From contig JAIDUH010000007.1 of assembly GCA_029060285.1 (NCBI GenBank), positions 1 through 41,798 of the forward strand: a stretch of DNA of 41,798 nucleotides, given 5' to 3'. The notes under the pieces were generated by a model. The model was given only the letters and a program-made list of their open reading frames with translations. It was not told the origin of the DNA and made no database searches. Below, piece after piece: positions 16,775 through 25,884 of this stretch. Source of the DNA: Muribaculaceae bacterium (GTDB lineage: Bacteria; Bacteroidota; Bacteroidia; Bacteroidales; Muribaculaceae). The position numbers and the translations under genes are program-made. Position 1 is the stretch's first letter. Each line of letters begins with the position of its first letter.

Positions 16775-17620
16775 ATGACGGTTAGAGAGGAGTTGCTGGA
16801 TGTAAGGAAGCGTCTGGATGGAATTTTCGACAGGAGGGAGCGCGAGGCTGTAATCTTGTTGGTGTTTGATTATGTAAAAGGTTGGGGTAGGGTAGATTTG
16901 ATTATGAATGAGGGCAAGGATTTGTCTGATTTTACAAAAAATGAGATCGACCGTATTGTCGACCGTCTCATACTTGGCGAACCCATACAATACATTACCG
17001 GCAAAGCACGCTTTTTTGGCATGGATTTCAAGGTAAGTCCAGCTGTGCTCATCCCTCGTCCTGAGACAGAAGAACTTGTGGATTGGGTATTGAAAGACTA
17101 TGGTTCGGTTTCCGATCTGTCCGTACTTGATATTGGCACCGGCTCCGGTTGTATAGCCATATCGCTTGCCCGGAATCTTCCATTTGCAGAAGTCTCTGCT
17201 CTTGATTTCAGCGAGTCTGCCATAGGGCAAGCTGAGGAGAATGCAAAAGACTTCAAGGTGAAAATAAGATTTATCAAAGCTGATATGTATGGAGGGATGC
17301 CTGCTCCCGGGTCTCTTGATGTCATTGTAAGCAACCCTCCTTACATCACTCCGGATGAAGCCGTTGACATGGAAGTGCGTGTCAAGGATTTCGAACCTGC
17401 TGACGCCCTCTTTGTCACTTCTGATGATCCCATTCTGCCCTATAAGCGTATTGAAGCTATTGCGGATCGCGGTCTAAGACAAGGGGGTGCTGTATATATG
17501 GAGCTTAATCCTCGCTTTGCTGATGATGTCGTGGCATACTTTAAATTGAAAAACTGGCAAGAGGTAGAGTTGAGAGTAGACTCGTATGGGAAAAAGAGGA
17601 TGATAAAGGCTGCCAGATAA
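16775..17620 (+). CDS. prmC: peptide chain release factor N(5)-glutamine methyltransferase
   Basis: PVLIPRPETEELVDWVL, VLDIGTGSGCIAISLA, VSNPPYIT. Confidence 0.95.
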   Translation: MTVREELLDVRKRLDGIFDRREREAVILLVFDYVKGWGRVDLIMNEGKDLSDFTKNEIDRIVDRLILGEPIQYITGKARFFGMDFKVSPAVLIPRPETEELVDWVLKDYGSVSDLSVLDIGTGSGCIAISLARNLPFAEVSALDFSESAIGQAEENAKDFKVKIRFIKADMYGGMPAPGSLDVIVSNPPYITPDEAVDMEVRVKDFEPADALFVTSDDPILPYKRIEAIADRGLRQGGAVYMELNPRFADDVVAYFKLKNWQEVELRVDSYGKKRMIKAAR

Positions 17621-17647
17621 TTTTCAATGTTAACTCCCTTTTAGATT

Positions 17648-18124
17648 ATGAAAAAAACTCCAACTGCTGAAGAAATGCTTGTTAAAATGGCAGGTCTTTG
17701 TGCCGGAGCTGAGCAATGCACTGCCGATATCCGTCAAAAGATACTGAAGCAAGGCTTCTCTACTGAAGAGGCAGAGAAGATGCTTGCATACTTAGGGGCT
17801 AATAAGTATATTGATGACGCTCGCTATGCCCGAGCTTATGCCGTAGACAAGGTGCGTTTCTCTGGCTGGGGGAAGATGAAGGTCAGGATGGGACTTCGTG
17901 CCAAAGGCATGAATGACTCGTTGATCAGTCAGGCGCTCGATTATGTGCCTTCGGAGGAATACTGCGATGCTCTTGAAAAGGTGCTCATGTCTAAGGCCCG
18001 TAGCCTTGATCTTGCAGATGTCAAGGATCGGCAGAAGCTCTATAGGCATTTGGCATCACGTGGATTTGAATCTCAACTGATCATCTCTGCTATGCGCAAA
18101 TGCATTAAGTCTAAAACTTCATGA
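17648..18124 (+). CDS. recX: regulatory protein RecX
   Basis: 158 aa; CTADIRQKILKQG, YIDDARYARAYAVDKVRFSGWGKMKVRMGLRAKG. Confidence 0.88.
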   Translation: MKKTPTAEEMLVKMAGLCAGAEQCTADIRQKILKQGFSTEEAEKMLAYLGANKYIDDARYARAYAVDKVRFSGWGKMKVRMGLRAKGMNDSLISQALDYVPSEEYCDALEKVLMSKARSLDLADVKDRQKLYRHLASRGFESQLIISAMRKCIKSKTS

Positions 18125-18172
18125 CGAATCGTTAATAATTCTGCTAACCTTTCTGCTAAACTCGGCAATCCT

Positions 18173-18859
18173 ATGGAATTTTTGCGTGACATAGCTGATT
18201 TCTTTCTTCCGCGTACATGTCATTTATGCGGATGCCTGCTCAGGGATTCGGAAAATGTTTTTTGTGTCAGATGCGTAGAGACTCTTCCTCGGTCGCTCTA
18301 TCATCTTATGCCCTTGAATCCCATGGAACGTCGCTTCGCGGGGATAGTCCCGTTCGTCAGGGCTACCGGTCACTTCATCTACTCCCGCAATTCAGAACTT
18401 GCCGAAGCCATCCATGATATGAAATATCGCCGGTTTCCGTCTGTCGGCCGACGCCTTGGCGAAATCGTCGGCGAGGAGCTGAATATGGCTGGCTTCTTTG
18501 CAGGCGCGGATTGCATAGTGGCTGTTCCCATGCACTGGTGGAAAAAGGCCAAGCGTGGATATAACCAGGCTGATTATATCGCTGAAGGTCTGAGTCAGGC
18601 CTCGGGGTTGCCAGTGGTCAATGTCATTAAAGCCTCAAGGGCCCACAAGACTCAGACCGCAATGACTCTTGAGCAACGCCTTGCAAATCTCTCGGGTTCC
18701 TTCAAGGTAATAGATCCGGAAGTATTAAAAGGAAAAGGCGTTGTGCTCATTGATGATGTCTGCACTACTGGCTCCACCCTGCGTGCCCTTGCTGAAGAAA
18801 TATCTTCCGCAGTTCCCGGCTGCCGGCTCTTTCTCCTCTCCCTCTGTGTCACTGTCTGA
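18173..18859 (+). CDS. ComF-family phosphoribosyltransferase
   Basis: N-terminal CHLCGC...FCVRC; MHWWKKAKRGYNQADYIAEGLS; VVLIDDVCTTGSTL. Confidence 0.92.
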   Translation: MEFLRDIADFFLPRTCHLCGCLLRDSENVFCVRCVETLPRSLYHLMPLNPMERRFAGIVPFVRATGHFIYSRNSELAEAIHDMKYRRFPSVGRRLGEIVGEELNMAGFFAGADCIVAVPMHWWKKAKRGYNQADYIAEGLSQASGLPVVNVIKASRAHKTQTAMTLEQRLANLSGSFKVIDPEVLKGKGVVLIDDVCTTGSTLRALAEEISSAVPGCRLFLLSLCVTV

Positions 18860-18915
18860 TTTCCTTTCCCGCCCTAAATCAAGAGTACAAGAGAATTAAA
18901 AAATATTTAAAAATA

Positions 18916-18947
18916 TTTGCAGAATTGTCAAGATTGTCGTAAATTTG
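18916..18947 (+). promoter_or_regulatory. pyrE promoter (TTTG-N20-TAAATTTG)
   Basis: Bacteroidetes consensus, correctly spaced. Confidence 0.65.
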
Positions 18948-19008
18948 CGTTATAATTGGGAGAATATGTTGATTTGGTGTGTTCCTTTCTCCTCTAAAAT
19001 AAGATATT

Positions 19009-19659
19009 ATGAATACTCCTGACAAAATGCTTGCAGAAAAACTTCTGCAAATCAGTGCAATAAAGCTTCAGCCTTCCAGCCCGTTCATATGGAGTTCGGG
19101 TTGGAACTCGCCGATCTACAACGACAACCGCAAGGCATTGTCGTATCCGGACGTTAGAAATTTTATTAAGATAGAAATGGCTCGGCTCATCATGGAAAAC
19201 TTCCCGGATGTCGATGCCATTGCATCGGTGGCCAACGGTGCGATTGCATTTGGCCTCCTTGCAGCTGATGCCATAGGTCTTCCCTTTGCCTATGTTAGGG
19301 ATACCCCGAAAGATCATGGGCTTGAAAACACCATTGAAGGGAATCTGAAACCGGGATGGAAAGTAGTCGTGATAGAAGACCTTATCTCCACCGGTGGCAA
19401 TTCCTTGAGAGCAGTGGAAGCTGTCAATAATGCCGGATGTGAAGTGATCGGTATGGCTGCTTTGTTCAACTATGAATTCCCCATTGCATTGAAAAGGTTC
19501 CGTGAGGCGAATCTTAACGCGGTGGCACTCTGCACATACACCACGATGCTCGAGGTGGCAGAAAAAATTCATTTCATAAGCAACGAAGAGGCTGAGACGC
19601 TGCGTGATTGGAGAAAGAACCCCGGTTCATGGGTCCCAAACCTTCCGGATCCCTTCTGA
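19009..19659 (+). CDS. pyrE: orotate phosphoribosyltransferase
   Basis: SPFIWSSGWNSPIYNDNRKALSYPDVR; VVVIEDLISTGGNSLRAVEAV. Confidence 0.95.
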   Translation: MNTPDKMLAEKLLQISAIKLQPSSPFIWSSGWNSPIYNDNRKALSYPDVRNFIKIEMARLIMENFPDVDAIASVANGAIAFGLLAADAIGLPFAYVRDTPKDHGLENTIEGNLKPGWKVVVIEDLISTGGNSLRAVEAVNNAGCEVIGMAALFNYEFPIALKRFREANLNAVALCTYTTMLEVAEKIHFISNEEAETLRDWRKNPGSWVPNLPDPF

Positions 19660-19695
19660 CCCATTAGATTATAACCCTTAAACACTAAACCAGAA

Positions 19696-20130
19696 ATGGC
19701 AACATATAAAAGTGACGAAGTCCCTTTGAAGGCTTCAGCTCAAAGCGTCTTCGATCGCCTGAGCAATTTTGGATCGCTTAAAAATCTTCTTGCTCAAGTT
19801 CCTGAAGATCAGATTCCTGCTGATAAAAAGGAAATGTTTAATAGCATCCATTTGTCTGACGATAGCATCGAACTCCCCGGTGGCCCTGTAGGTTCTATTC
19901 GTCTGAAAGTCGTTGAGCGTACGTCTCCATCACGCATCACGTTGAAAGGGGAGGGCACCCCTGTGCCTCTTCAGCTTCAACTTGACATCCATCCTGTAGA
20001 TGAAGCGTCTTGCCGTGCCCAGGCTAAGGTAGATCTCGAGATTCCTGCAATGCTCCGTCCGATGATTTCTGGCCCGATGCAGAAGATGACCGAGCAGTTT
20101 GCAAGTGTTCTCCGTTCCATCCCATTTTGA
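19696..20130 (+). CDS. SRPBCC/START-like family protein
   Basis: 144 aa, YKSDEVPLKASAQSVFDRLSNFGSL; adjacent to pyrE. Confidence 0.75.
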   Translation: MATYKSDEVPLKASAQSVFDRLSNFGSLKNLLAQVPEDQIPADKKEMFNSIHLSDDSIELPGGPVGSIRLKVVERTSPSRITLKGEGTPVPLQLQLDIHPVDEASCRAQAKVDLEIPAMLRPMISGPMQKMTEQFASVLRSIPF

Positions 20131-20203
20131 TATCAGTCTATTACCCATACGTTAGAGCTGTTTTGCCTAATGCTGTGGTCAATCCAATTGTGCATCATGA
20201 ATT

Positions 20204-20776
20204 ATGCATCATGCATCATGTATTGATAAAGTATTGACAGATTCCCTATCCTTTCTGAAGAATGGTAGTATCTTCTTGTCGCTGATAGCTTTGCTGTCGG
20301 CGTTTTCGGCTTGCAATCAAGTCGACGATGATCGCATCCCGTCCTTGCCCGTCTATGTCGGTCTTTCTGATATTGGTCTGTGGAATGCCTATGGCGTGTC
20401 TGGCGTAGGTGTGTCAAGAAATTTCATCAATTGGCAAGGCACTGTCAGTCCGGCGGGATTCCCTTATAATGCCAACACGTATGTCGGTTTTGGAGGTGTC
20501 CTTTTGATAGGGGGAGTTGATCCTTTCACTGCTGACCCCAATGTCCCTCTTGCCTACGACTTGGCATGCCCCGTAGAATGTAGTCCTACTGTCAGGGTTG
20601 GGATTGACCGGGATAATTTGGAAGCAGTCTGTCCGGAATGCGGTTCTCGATATGATGTGGTGACTGCCGGAGGTGCCCCCGTTGCAGGGCCTGCTCTCAC
20701 CGGTAAGTATAAATATGGATTGCGTCGCTATGTATGTTCCCCTGCTCAAGGAGGCGGTTATATAATTCATAATTGA
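20204..20776 (+). CDS. lipoprotein with degenerate Rieske-like domain (start uncertain)
   Basis: Lipobox FSAC; LACPVEC...VCPECGSRYDVVTAGGAPVAGPA resembles a Rieske fold with Cys in place of the His ligands. Confidence 0.6.
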   Translation: MHHASCIDKVLTDSLSFLKNGSIFLSLIALLSAFSACNQVDDDRIPSLPVYVGLSDIGLWNAYGVSGVGVSRNFINWQGTVSPAGFPYNANTYVGFGGVLLIGGVDPFTADPNVPLAYDLACPVECSPTVRVGIDRDNLEAVCPECGSRYDVVTAGGAPVAGPALTGKYKYGLRRYVCSPAQGGGYIIHN

Positions 20777-20777
20777 A

Positions 20778-22280
20778 ATGGAAGAGCTTCTGTTGATGAT
20801 ATTGCGTGGATTAGTGATTGGAGTGGTGGTTTCGGCTCCAATGGGGCCAGTGGGCATCTATTGCATACAGCGAACTCTCGACAAAGGTCGTCTTTCAGGT
20901 CTCTACACTGGTGTGGGAGCTGCTGTTTCTGATCTGATCTATTGCCTGCTGACGGGATTCGGAATCTCTTTCATCGAAGATTTTATCAACATTCATCGCT
21001 CTCCCATTCAGCTTCTCGGTTCAGTGGTGCTGATTTTCTTCGGCATTTGGCTCATCAGGAAGAAGCCTGACGATTCTATAGCTGCTGATGCCGACCATGG
21101 TGCCCCTTCGCGTGAGGGCGACATTCTTAAGGGGTTTGCACTGACATTCTCCAATCCTCTCATACTCTTCCTCATCATTGGACTTTTTGCCCAGTTCAAT
21201 TTCGTCATTGAAGGAATGAAATTCTATCACTATATCCTCGGTTTCGTTGGCATCATAGCCGGGGCTTTAGGATGGTGGTGGCTTGTCACTCATTTTGTCG
21301 ATAAGCTGCGTGGTCATTTCACTCAGCGTACAATGAAACTTATCAATAGAGTGATAGGCAGTATTATCCTTGTTTTTGCTGCTGTTGGGATATATTCATC
21401 TACATCCTCCTTGCTTTCAGCTGAAAACTATTTCCCGAACCATATGTCAAATTCCGTGTTGGAATCATTTCGCGTGGCCGATCATTCCATGAAAGGATGG
21501 TATGTTTTGTTTCCCTATGATGATGGAGCAGAATTGAGGCTATATGTCACTCCGGTGTCAGAAAAAGATCCGTTCGGAGATTCGAGTGTTGACGCTCTTC
21601 GGGTGGAGGCAATCCAATATTCTTCAGGAAATTCCGAAGGTGAAGTGTTGGCGTCAGCCATCGTCTCTCATGGAGTGGATCCCTATCGCGGGAAAAATGC
21701 ATGGCGAATCATGAGGAACGGCCACCAGTGGAATGTCTTTGCCGGAAACAGGGAGTATAATCACATTCTTGGCTTCCAATCTCCACAACGCATTTCCGGC
21801 AGCTCGGAAATTATTCCGATAAAACAGGGTGGAATAAGTGTCACGGAACGCACATCTTTCAGTATGCCAGATCAATTGTCCGACTCTTCAGAGCCGGATA
21901 TTTTTATGATGTTGGATCAGTTGTCTGCCAAACGCACTGATCTCCCCGGCATCTATTCGCTGTTCGACTTTGAATTTGATGAGTCCTACGCCCGTTCCGG
22001 TGGCTCTTATCGGCTCGCGGTCGTTCCTGTCGATGATTCAGATACTTTCGACATCTATTATTTGGATGGAGCCAAGGTCAATGCTCCCCTTTGGTCGGCC
22101 GGGATGAAAAAGGGTAAGCTTTTGCCTACTCCTTTTGCCAATGTTTTTAATGTAGAGTGGAGAGATGGTGAAGGCGAATTGCTGAGCCATGATATCCAGG
22201 CCGAATATGATCCTCTTGCCCTTTCATTGGTCATTAAGTTTCCTTATCAGAATAGCTCAATGCGATTCAGGAAAGAATAA
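20778..22280 (+). CDS. LysE-family transporter with ~290-aa C-terminal extension
   Basis: N-terminal RGLVIGVVVSAPMGPVGIYCIQRTL...; extracytoplasmic-looking C-terminal part. Confidence 0.8.
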   Translation: MEELLLMILRGLVIGVVVSAPMGPVGIYCIQRTLDKGRLSGLYTGVGAAVSDLIYCLLTGFGISFIEDFINIHRSPIQLLGSVVLIFFGIWLIRKKPDDSIAADADHGAPSREGDILKGFALTFSNPLILFLIIGLFAQFNFVIEGMKFYHYILGFVGIIAGALGWWWLVTHFVDKLRGHFTQRTMKLINRVIGSIILVFAAVGIYSSTSSLLSAENYFPNHMSNSVLESFRVADHSMKGWYVLFPYDDGAELRLYVTPVSEKDPFGDSSVDALRVEAIQYSSGNSEGEVLASAIVSHGVDPYRGKNAWRIMRNGHQWNVFAGNREYNHILGFQSPQRISGSSEIIPIKQGGISVTERTSFSMPDQLSDSSEPDIFMMLDQLSAKRTDLPGIYSLFDFEFDESYARSGGSYRLAVVPVDDSDTFDIYYLDGAKVNAPLWSAGMKKGKLLPTPFANVFNVEWRDGEGELLSHDIQAEYDPLALSLVIKFPYQNSSMRFRKE

Positions 22281-22325
22281 GGAATGATGTCGGATGTTAA
22301 TAGGATAGAGTCAATCCAGGTTTCC

Positions 22326-23645
22326 CTACCAACTTCCGGATGCACCGCCGCCACCGGTTCTTCCTCCTCCGAATCCGCCGCCAAACCCGCCGCCGAAGCC
22401 TCCTCCGCGTCTGCGTGAAGCCGCTCCGAGGGCTGCTGCGGCTGCCATTGCGGCTGCCATGTCTTTCTTTGGAATCCTGAACCCTTTGTCATCCTGATTG
22501 CCACAATATTCGCAACGATATTGCGAAACTCCTTCCCCTTCCGAATGATACGTAGGTTGGCGCAATGTCCTGTTGCCGATGAAATGATATGCCCTTGTGC
22601 CGCAATGAGGACAATGGGTATATTGGGAATTGCGGACCGGGAAGGCAGCCACTTCAGTGTTGCCGCATTTTTCACACTTATGCACATCATAATGCACCGA
22701 GCCTATCTTTTCTTCGAATTGCTGGCTCGGGGTCAATGAGCCTAAAGCCTCTTTTCCCTTCAGAAGCTGCATCTTCCCTCCGCAGAGATCGCATTTGCGG
22801 TTCCCATAGCGGGCCTTGCGGTAATGATATAGAGCCAATAGATAGAAGGGTAGTGCTGTCAGTAGGGTCCCGATTGAAAGAAATCCGAGTAGGGTGAGGC
22901 TCGATCTCCATTCAAAAGCCTTCTCCGAAACCGACTTCATCTTTCGTGCCTTGATTCTATGGGAAATATAGATTCCTGCTGCAAGGAGCCATAAGATTCC
23001 GGCTATAGCCCATAAGAATCCCATCAGGGTTTCTTTGCTCACCGGCGCTTCGTCAATCCCTGAATAATGGTCGGGCAGACCGGAACGCAATTCTTCAGCA
23101 TATTCAGGATCCGTCATTATCTTGGCTATCATTTCTGTGGCTTCTTCCACTGCGCAGTCAAGGCAATCCTTCCTCATGTTGGGCACTACCGCCTCTCTGA
23201 TGATCTTTCCGCAGGTAATGTCAGGTAAAACTCCTTCAGCTCCATAACCTGTCTGGATTCTCACTTGGCGGCTGTCAGGAGAGATGAGCAGGAGCACCCC
23301 GTTGTCATTGTCTTTCTTGCCAAGTCCCCATTTGGTAAATACTTTCTCAGAGAAATCCTCTATAGAATAATCTCCAATTGAAGGCACCACAGCCACTGCC
23401 ACTTCCGCCGTAGTTTCTTCTCGTAGCTGATGAAGTCTGGCATTGACCTGACTTTTTGTAGCAGCGCTCATTCTTCCTTCCGGATCAGCCACATACTCAT
23501 ATCGATTGGCCAAATTAGGATTGACTATATCATCCGGCTCATAATCCCGCCCAAACGCCGGGAAATGCCCGGCAAGACACAGCATCAGGAGCACCCAAAC
23601 TCCGACCGCCTTCCCCCGTTCCAAGATTCTTATATTTATCATCAA
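22326..23645 (-). CDS. TPM-domain (YgcG-like) membrane protein
   Basis: VNARLHQLREETTAEVAVAVVPSIGDYSIEDFSEKVFTKWGLGKKDNDNGVLLLISPD; zinc-ribbon-like CxxC pairs; Gly-rich GGASGSW tail. Confidence 0.88.
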   Translation of the reverse strand: MMINIRILERGKAVGVWVLLMLCLAGHFPAFGRDYEPDDIVNPNLANRYEYVADPEGRMSAATKSQVNARLHQLREETTAEVAVAVVPSIGDYSIEDFSEKVFTKWGLGKKDNDNGVLLLISPDSRQVRIQTGYGAEGVLPDITCGKIIREAVVPNMRKDCLDCAVEEATEMIAKIMTDPEYAEELRSGLPDHYSGIDEAPVSKETLMGFLWAIAGILWLLAAGIYISHRIKARKMKSVSEKAFEWRSSLTLLGFLSIGTLLTALPFYLLALYHYRKARYGNRKCDLCGGKMQLLKGKEALGSLTPSQQFEEKIGSVHYDVHKCEKCGNTEVAAFPVRNSQYTHCPHCGTRAYHFIGNRTLRQPTYHSEGEGVSQYRCEYCGNQDDKGFRIPKKDMAAAMAAAAALGAASRRRGGGFGGGFGGGFGGGRTGGGGASGSW

Positions 23646-23667
23646 TATCTTCTACTTAAAGTTGATA

Positions 23668-23796
23668 CTCAATAATTAATCGTCAATCATTAATTCTCAA
23701 TAATTAATCGTCAATCATTAATTCTGAATAGTTTATAGTTTATAGTTTATCGTTGATCGTTAATCGTTAATAGTTGATCGTTAATCGTTAATCGTT
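23668..23796. repeat. intergenic short tandem repeats (28 bp x2, then GTTTATA and GTTGATCGTTAATC units)
   Basis: CTCAATAATTAATCGTCAATCATTAATT at 23668-23695 and 23696-23723, identical; then GTTGATCGTTAATCGTTAAT repeats. Confidence 0.9.
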
Positions 23797-23800
23797 CCCC

Positions 23801-25123
23801 CTACACTGCCGGCAAAGTATGCCCGTTGAGCGTCCTGAATAGGTCAAGCGCATAGACATCTGTCATAGCCGAAACATGGTCTACCACTCCCTGAAGTCTC
23901 GTGTTGAGATTATCCGAGCGCACATTGTATTGATGAGGCACTTTCTCGAGAAGCAGGCGGGAGTAAGCTTTTTCAGGAGCTACTACTGCTCCTACAAGAT
24001 TCTCCATCAGGTAAGTGATGATGCGGTTGCCGGCCAGTTCAATGTCGATTACTTGAGGTGCATTATAGATTTTATTCCATGCTGTCTCGCTGCAGACGGC
24101 ATATGCTTCGCTAAGTCTTCCGGGAATATTCGCGGTCAGTGAGCCATGATAGTCTCCGGCAAGTATTTCTGTTTCATGGTCGGTGAATTCCTTGGAGCAA
24201 CCTCCTACAAGAGCTCCGATCACTTTAGATCTCATGTATCCCACTTGCTCATTAGGGTCATCAAGCCGCCTCATGGAGTCGATCATATGCAGCTGTTCTT
24301 TCTCTCCGAAAAAATTCAGCAACAGATCCTTCACTTCCGATGTAGAAAGGATCTTCAGCTTGTGGGCATCTTCAATATCCATTATTTGATAGCAGATGTC
24401 GTCGGCTGCCTCCATGAGGAAAACGAATGGATGTCGGGCATGCTTGCCGTGTTCTGTTTCCGGTATTCCGAGTTCTTCTGCCACTTGCAGATATATGTCT
24501 TCTTCAGTCTCAAAATATCCGAACTTCCCTTTCTCCCCTGCTTGCGTGGAAGCAAACGGATATTTCACCACAGATGCAAGTGCGCTGTAGGTCATGGCAT
24601 ATCCTCCCTTGCGACGCCCCTCAAACTGATGGGTGAGAAGCCGGAATGAATTGGCGTTCCCCTCAAAATGTGCAAAGTCGCTCCATTGGTGGTCGGTAAG
24701 CAGTGGCTTAAGAGCAAGCCCGGCTCCCTCGGTGAAGAAACTGGATATGGTTTTTTCTCCATTGTGGCCGAATGGGGGATTCCCAAGATCGTGGGCAAGA
24801 CAGGCTGTCGCTACAATATCGCCCATATCTCTGAGCTTTGCGGTGTCTATGTTAAACCCATGCTTGTCAATCAGAATATTGGTCACCTCATTGGCCATGG
24901 ATCGTCCTACGGATGATACCTCCAGGCTATGTGTCAACCGGTTGTGTACAAATATTGACCCAGGCAGAGGAAACACCTGGGTCTTGTTCTGAAGCCTGCG
25001 GAAGGGCGACGAGAAAATCAGCCGGTCGTAATCACGTTGGAAGTCAGAGCGGGTATGAAGTTGCGGATCGTGGTATTGTTCGAGACCAAGTCGCTTGTCG
25101 GAGATTAATTTATTCCAGTCCAT
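23801..25123 (-). CDS. dgt: deoxyguanosinetriphosphate triphosphohydrolase-like protein
   Basis: DYDRLIFSSPFRRLQNKTQVFPL, VHNRLTHSLEVSSVGR, CLAHDLGNPPFGHNGE. Confidence 0.94.
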   Translation of the reverse strand: MDWNKLISDKRLGLEQYHDPQLHTRSDFQRDYDRLIFSSPFRRLQNKTQVFPLPGSIFVHNRLTHSLEVSSVGRSMANEVTNILIDKHGFNIDTAKLRDMGDIVATACLAHDLGNPPFGHNGEKTISSFFTEGAGLALKPLLTDHQWSDFAHFEGNANSFRLLTHQFEGRRKGGYAMTYSALASVVKYPFASTQAGEKGKFGYFETEEDIYLQVAEELGIPETEHGKHARHPFVFLMEAADDICYQIMDIEDAHKLKILSTSEVKDLLLNFFGEKEQLHMIDSMRRLDDPNEQVGYMRSKVIGALVGGCSKEFTDHETEILAGDYHGSLTANIPGRLSEAYAVCSETAWNKIYNAPQVIDIELAGNRIITYLMENLVGAVVAPEKAYSRLLLEKVPHQYNVRSDNLNTRLQGVVDHVSAMTDVYALDLFRTLNGHTLPAV

Positions 25124-25208
25124 AATGCAAAATTAGTGATTTTATTTGTTAAAAAATCTTTCGATATTGATTTTTTTTGTAATTTTGCGGAGTTTTTCAA
25201 AATAATGT

Positions 25209-25784
25209 ATGAACTGCATTAGTCAAAATTACTATTATGGAGGAGAGAAGGCATGGATGCTGATGTTCTCCGTTATGCTTATTGTGCTGATTTCCTGCGG
25301 TAATAAGACCCCTGGGATCTCTTTTGAATCGTCGTCGCCTGAAGAAACCCAGTTTCATGCCGACAATGATATTGCTATGACGGTATGCTCCATTGTGGAT
25401 GCTGTCAGGGTAGGGGAGAGCCTCGTCAACGACGACTATGACTTCGACGGAATCTTGACAGATGGGCAAGGTACCCCTCTTTATACCGATTTGGAAGGCA
25501 ATCCCGGAGAATGGAAAGTGCGGGTAGTGAGTCAGGATGAGGCGCTGATCAGCAATCTTCACCTTGGCGACCTTTTGACCCAAGATCTGCGCAATTATAT
25601 TCTTGGAGCCTTGAATCTCAACAATGCGGATCTCGTGACGGCCTACATCAATCCCAAGAATGAAGATGAGTTCATCTGGTTGTATGACATAGGAGATGTC
25701 AATGTATCATTTTCGGAAATCCCCACCAAATCTCCTTCCGGCCTCGAAGGCATCATAATGTCCATCTCCATCTCAAAAAAATAA
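25209..25784 (+). CDS. hypothetical lipoprotein
   Basis: 191 aa; lipobox-like VLISCGN. Confidence 0.65.
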   Translation: MNCISQNYYYGGEKAWMLMFSVMLIVLISCGNKTPGISFESSSPEETQFHADNDIAMTVCSIVDAVRVGESLVNDDYDFDGILTDGQGTPLYTDLEGNPGEWKVRVVSQDEALISNLHLGDLLTQDLRNYILGALNLNNADLVTAYINPKNEDEFIWLYDIGDVNVSFSEIPTKSPSGLEGIIMSISISKK

Positions 25785-25805
25785 CAATCTTTCCTCCACC
25801 CCCAT

Positions 25806-25884
25806 TCAATAGTTAATAGTAGATCATTGATCGCCAATCGTTAATCGTCAATCGTTAATCGTTGATCGTTAATCGTTAATCGTT
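25806..25884. repeat. intergenic short repeats (GTTAATC / GTTGATC units)
   Basis: Same 24-nt block GTTGATCGTTAATCGTTAATCGTT as at ~23774; again abuts a minus-strand stop codon. Confidence 0.85.

Noticed and set aside
16763-17230. Minus-strand 155-aa ORF overlapping prmC
   Set aside because: Antisense to clear prmC coding sequence with conserved motifs.
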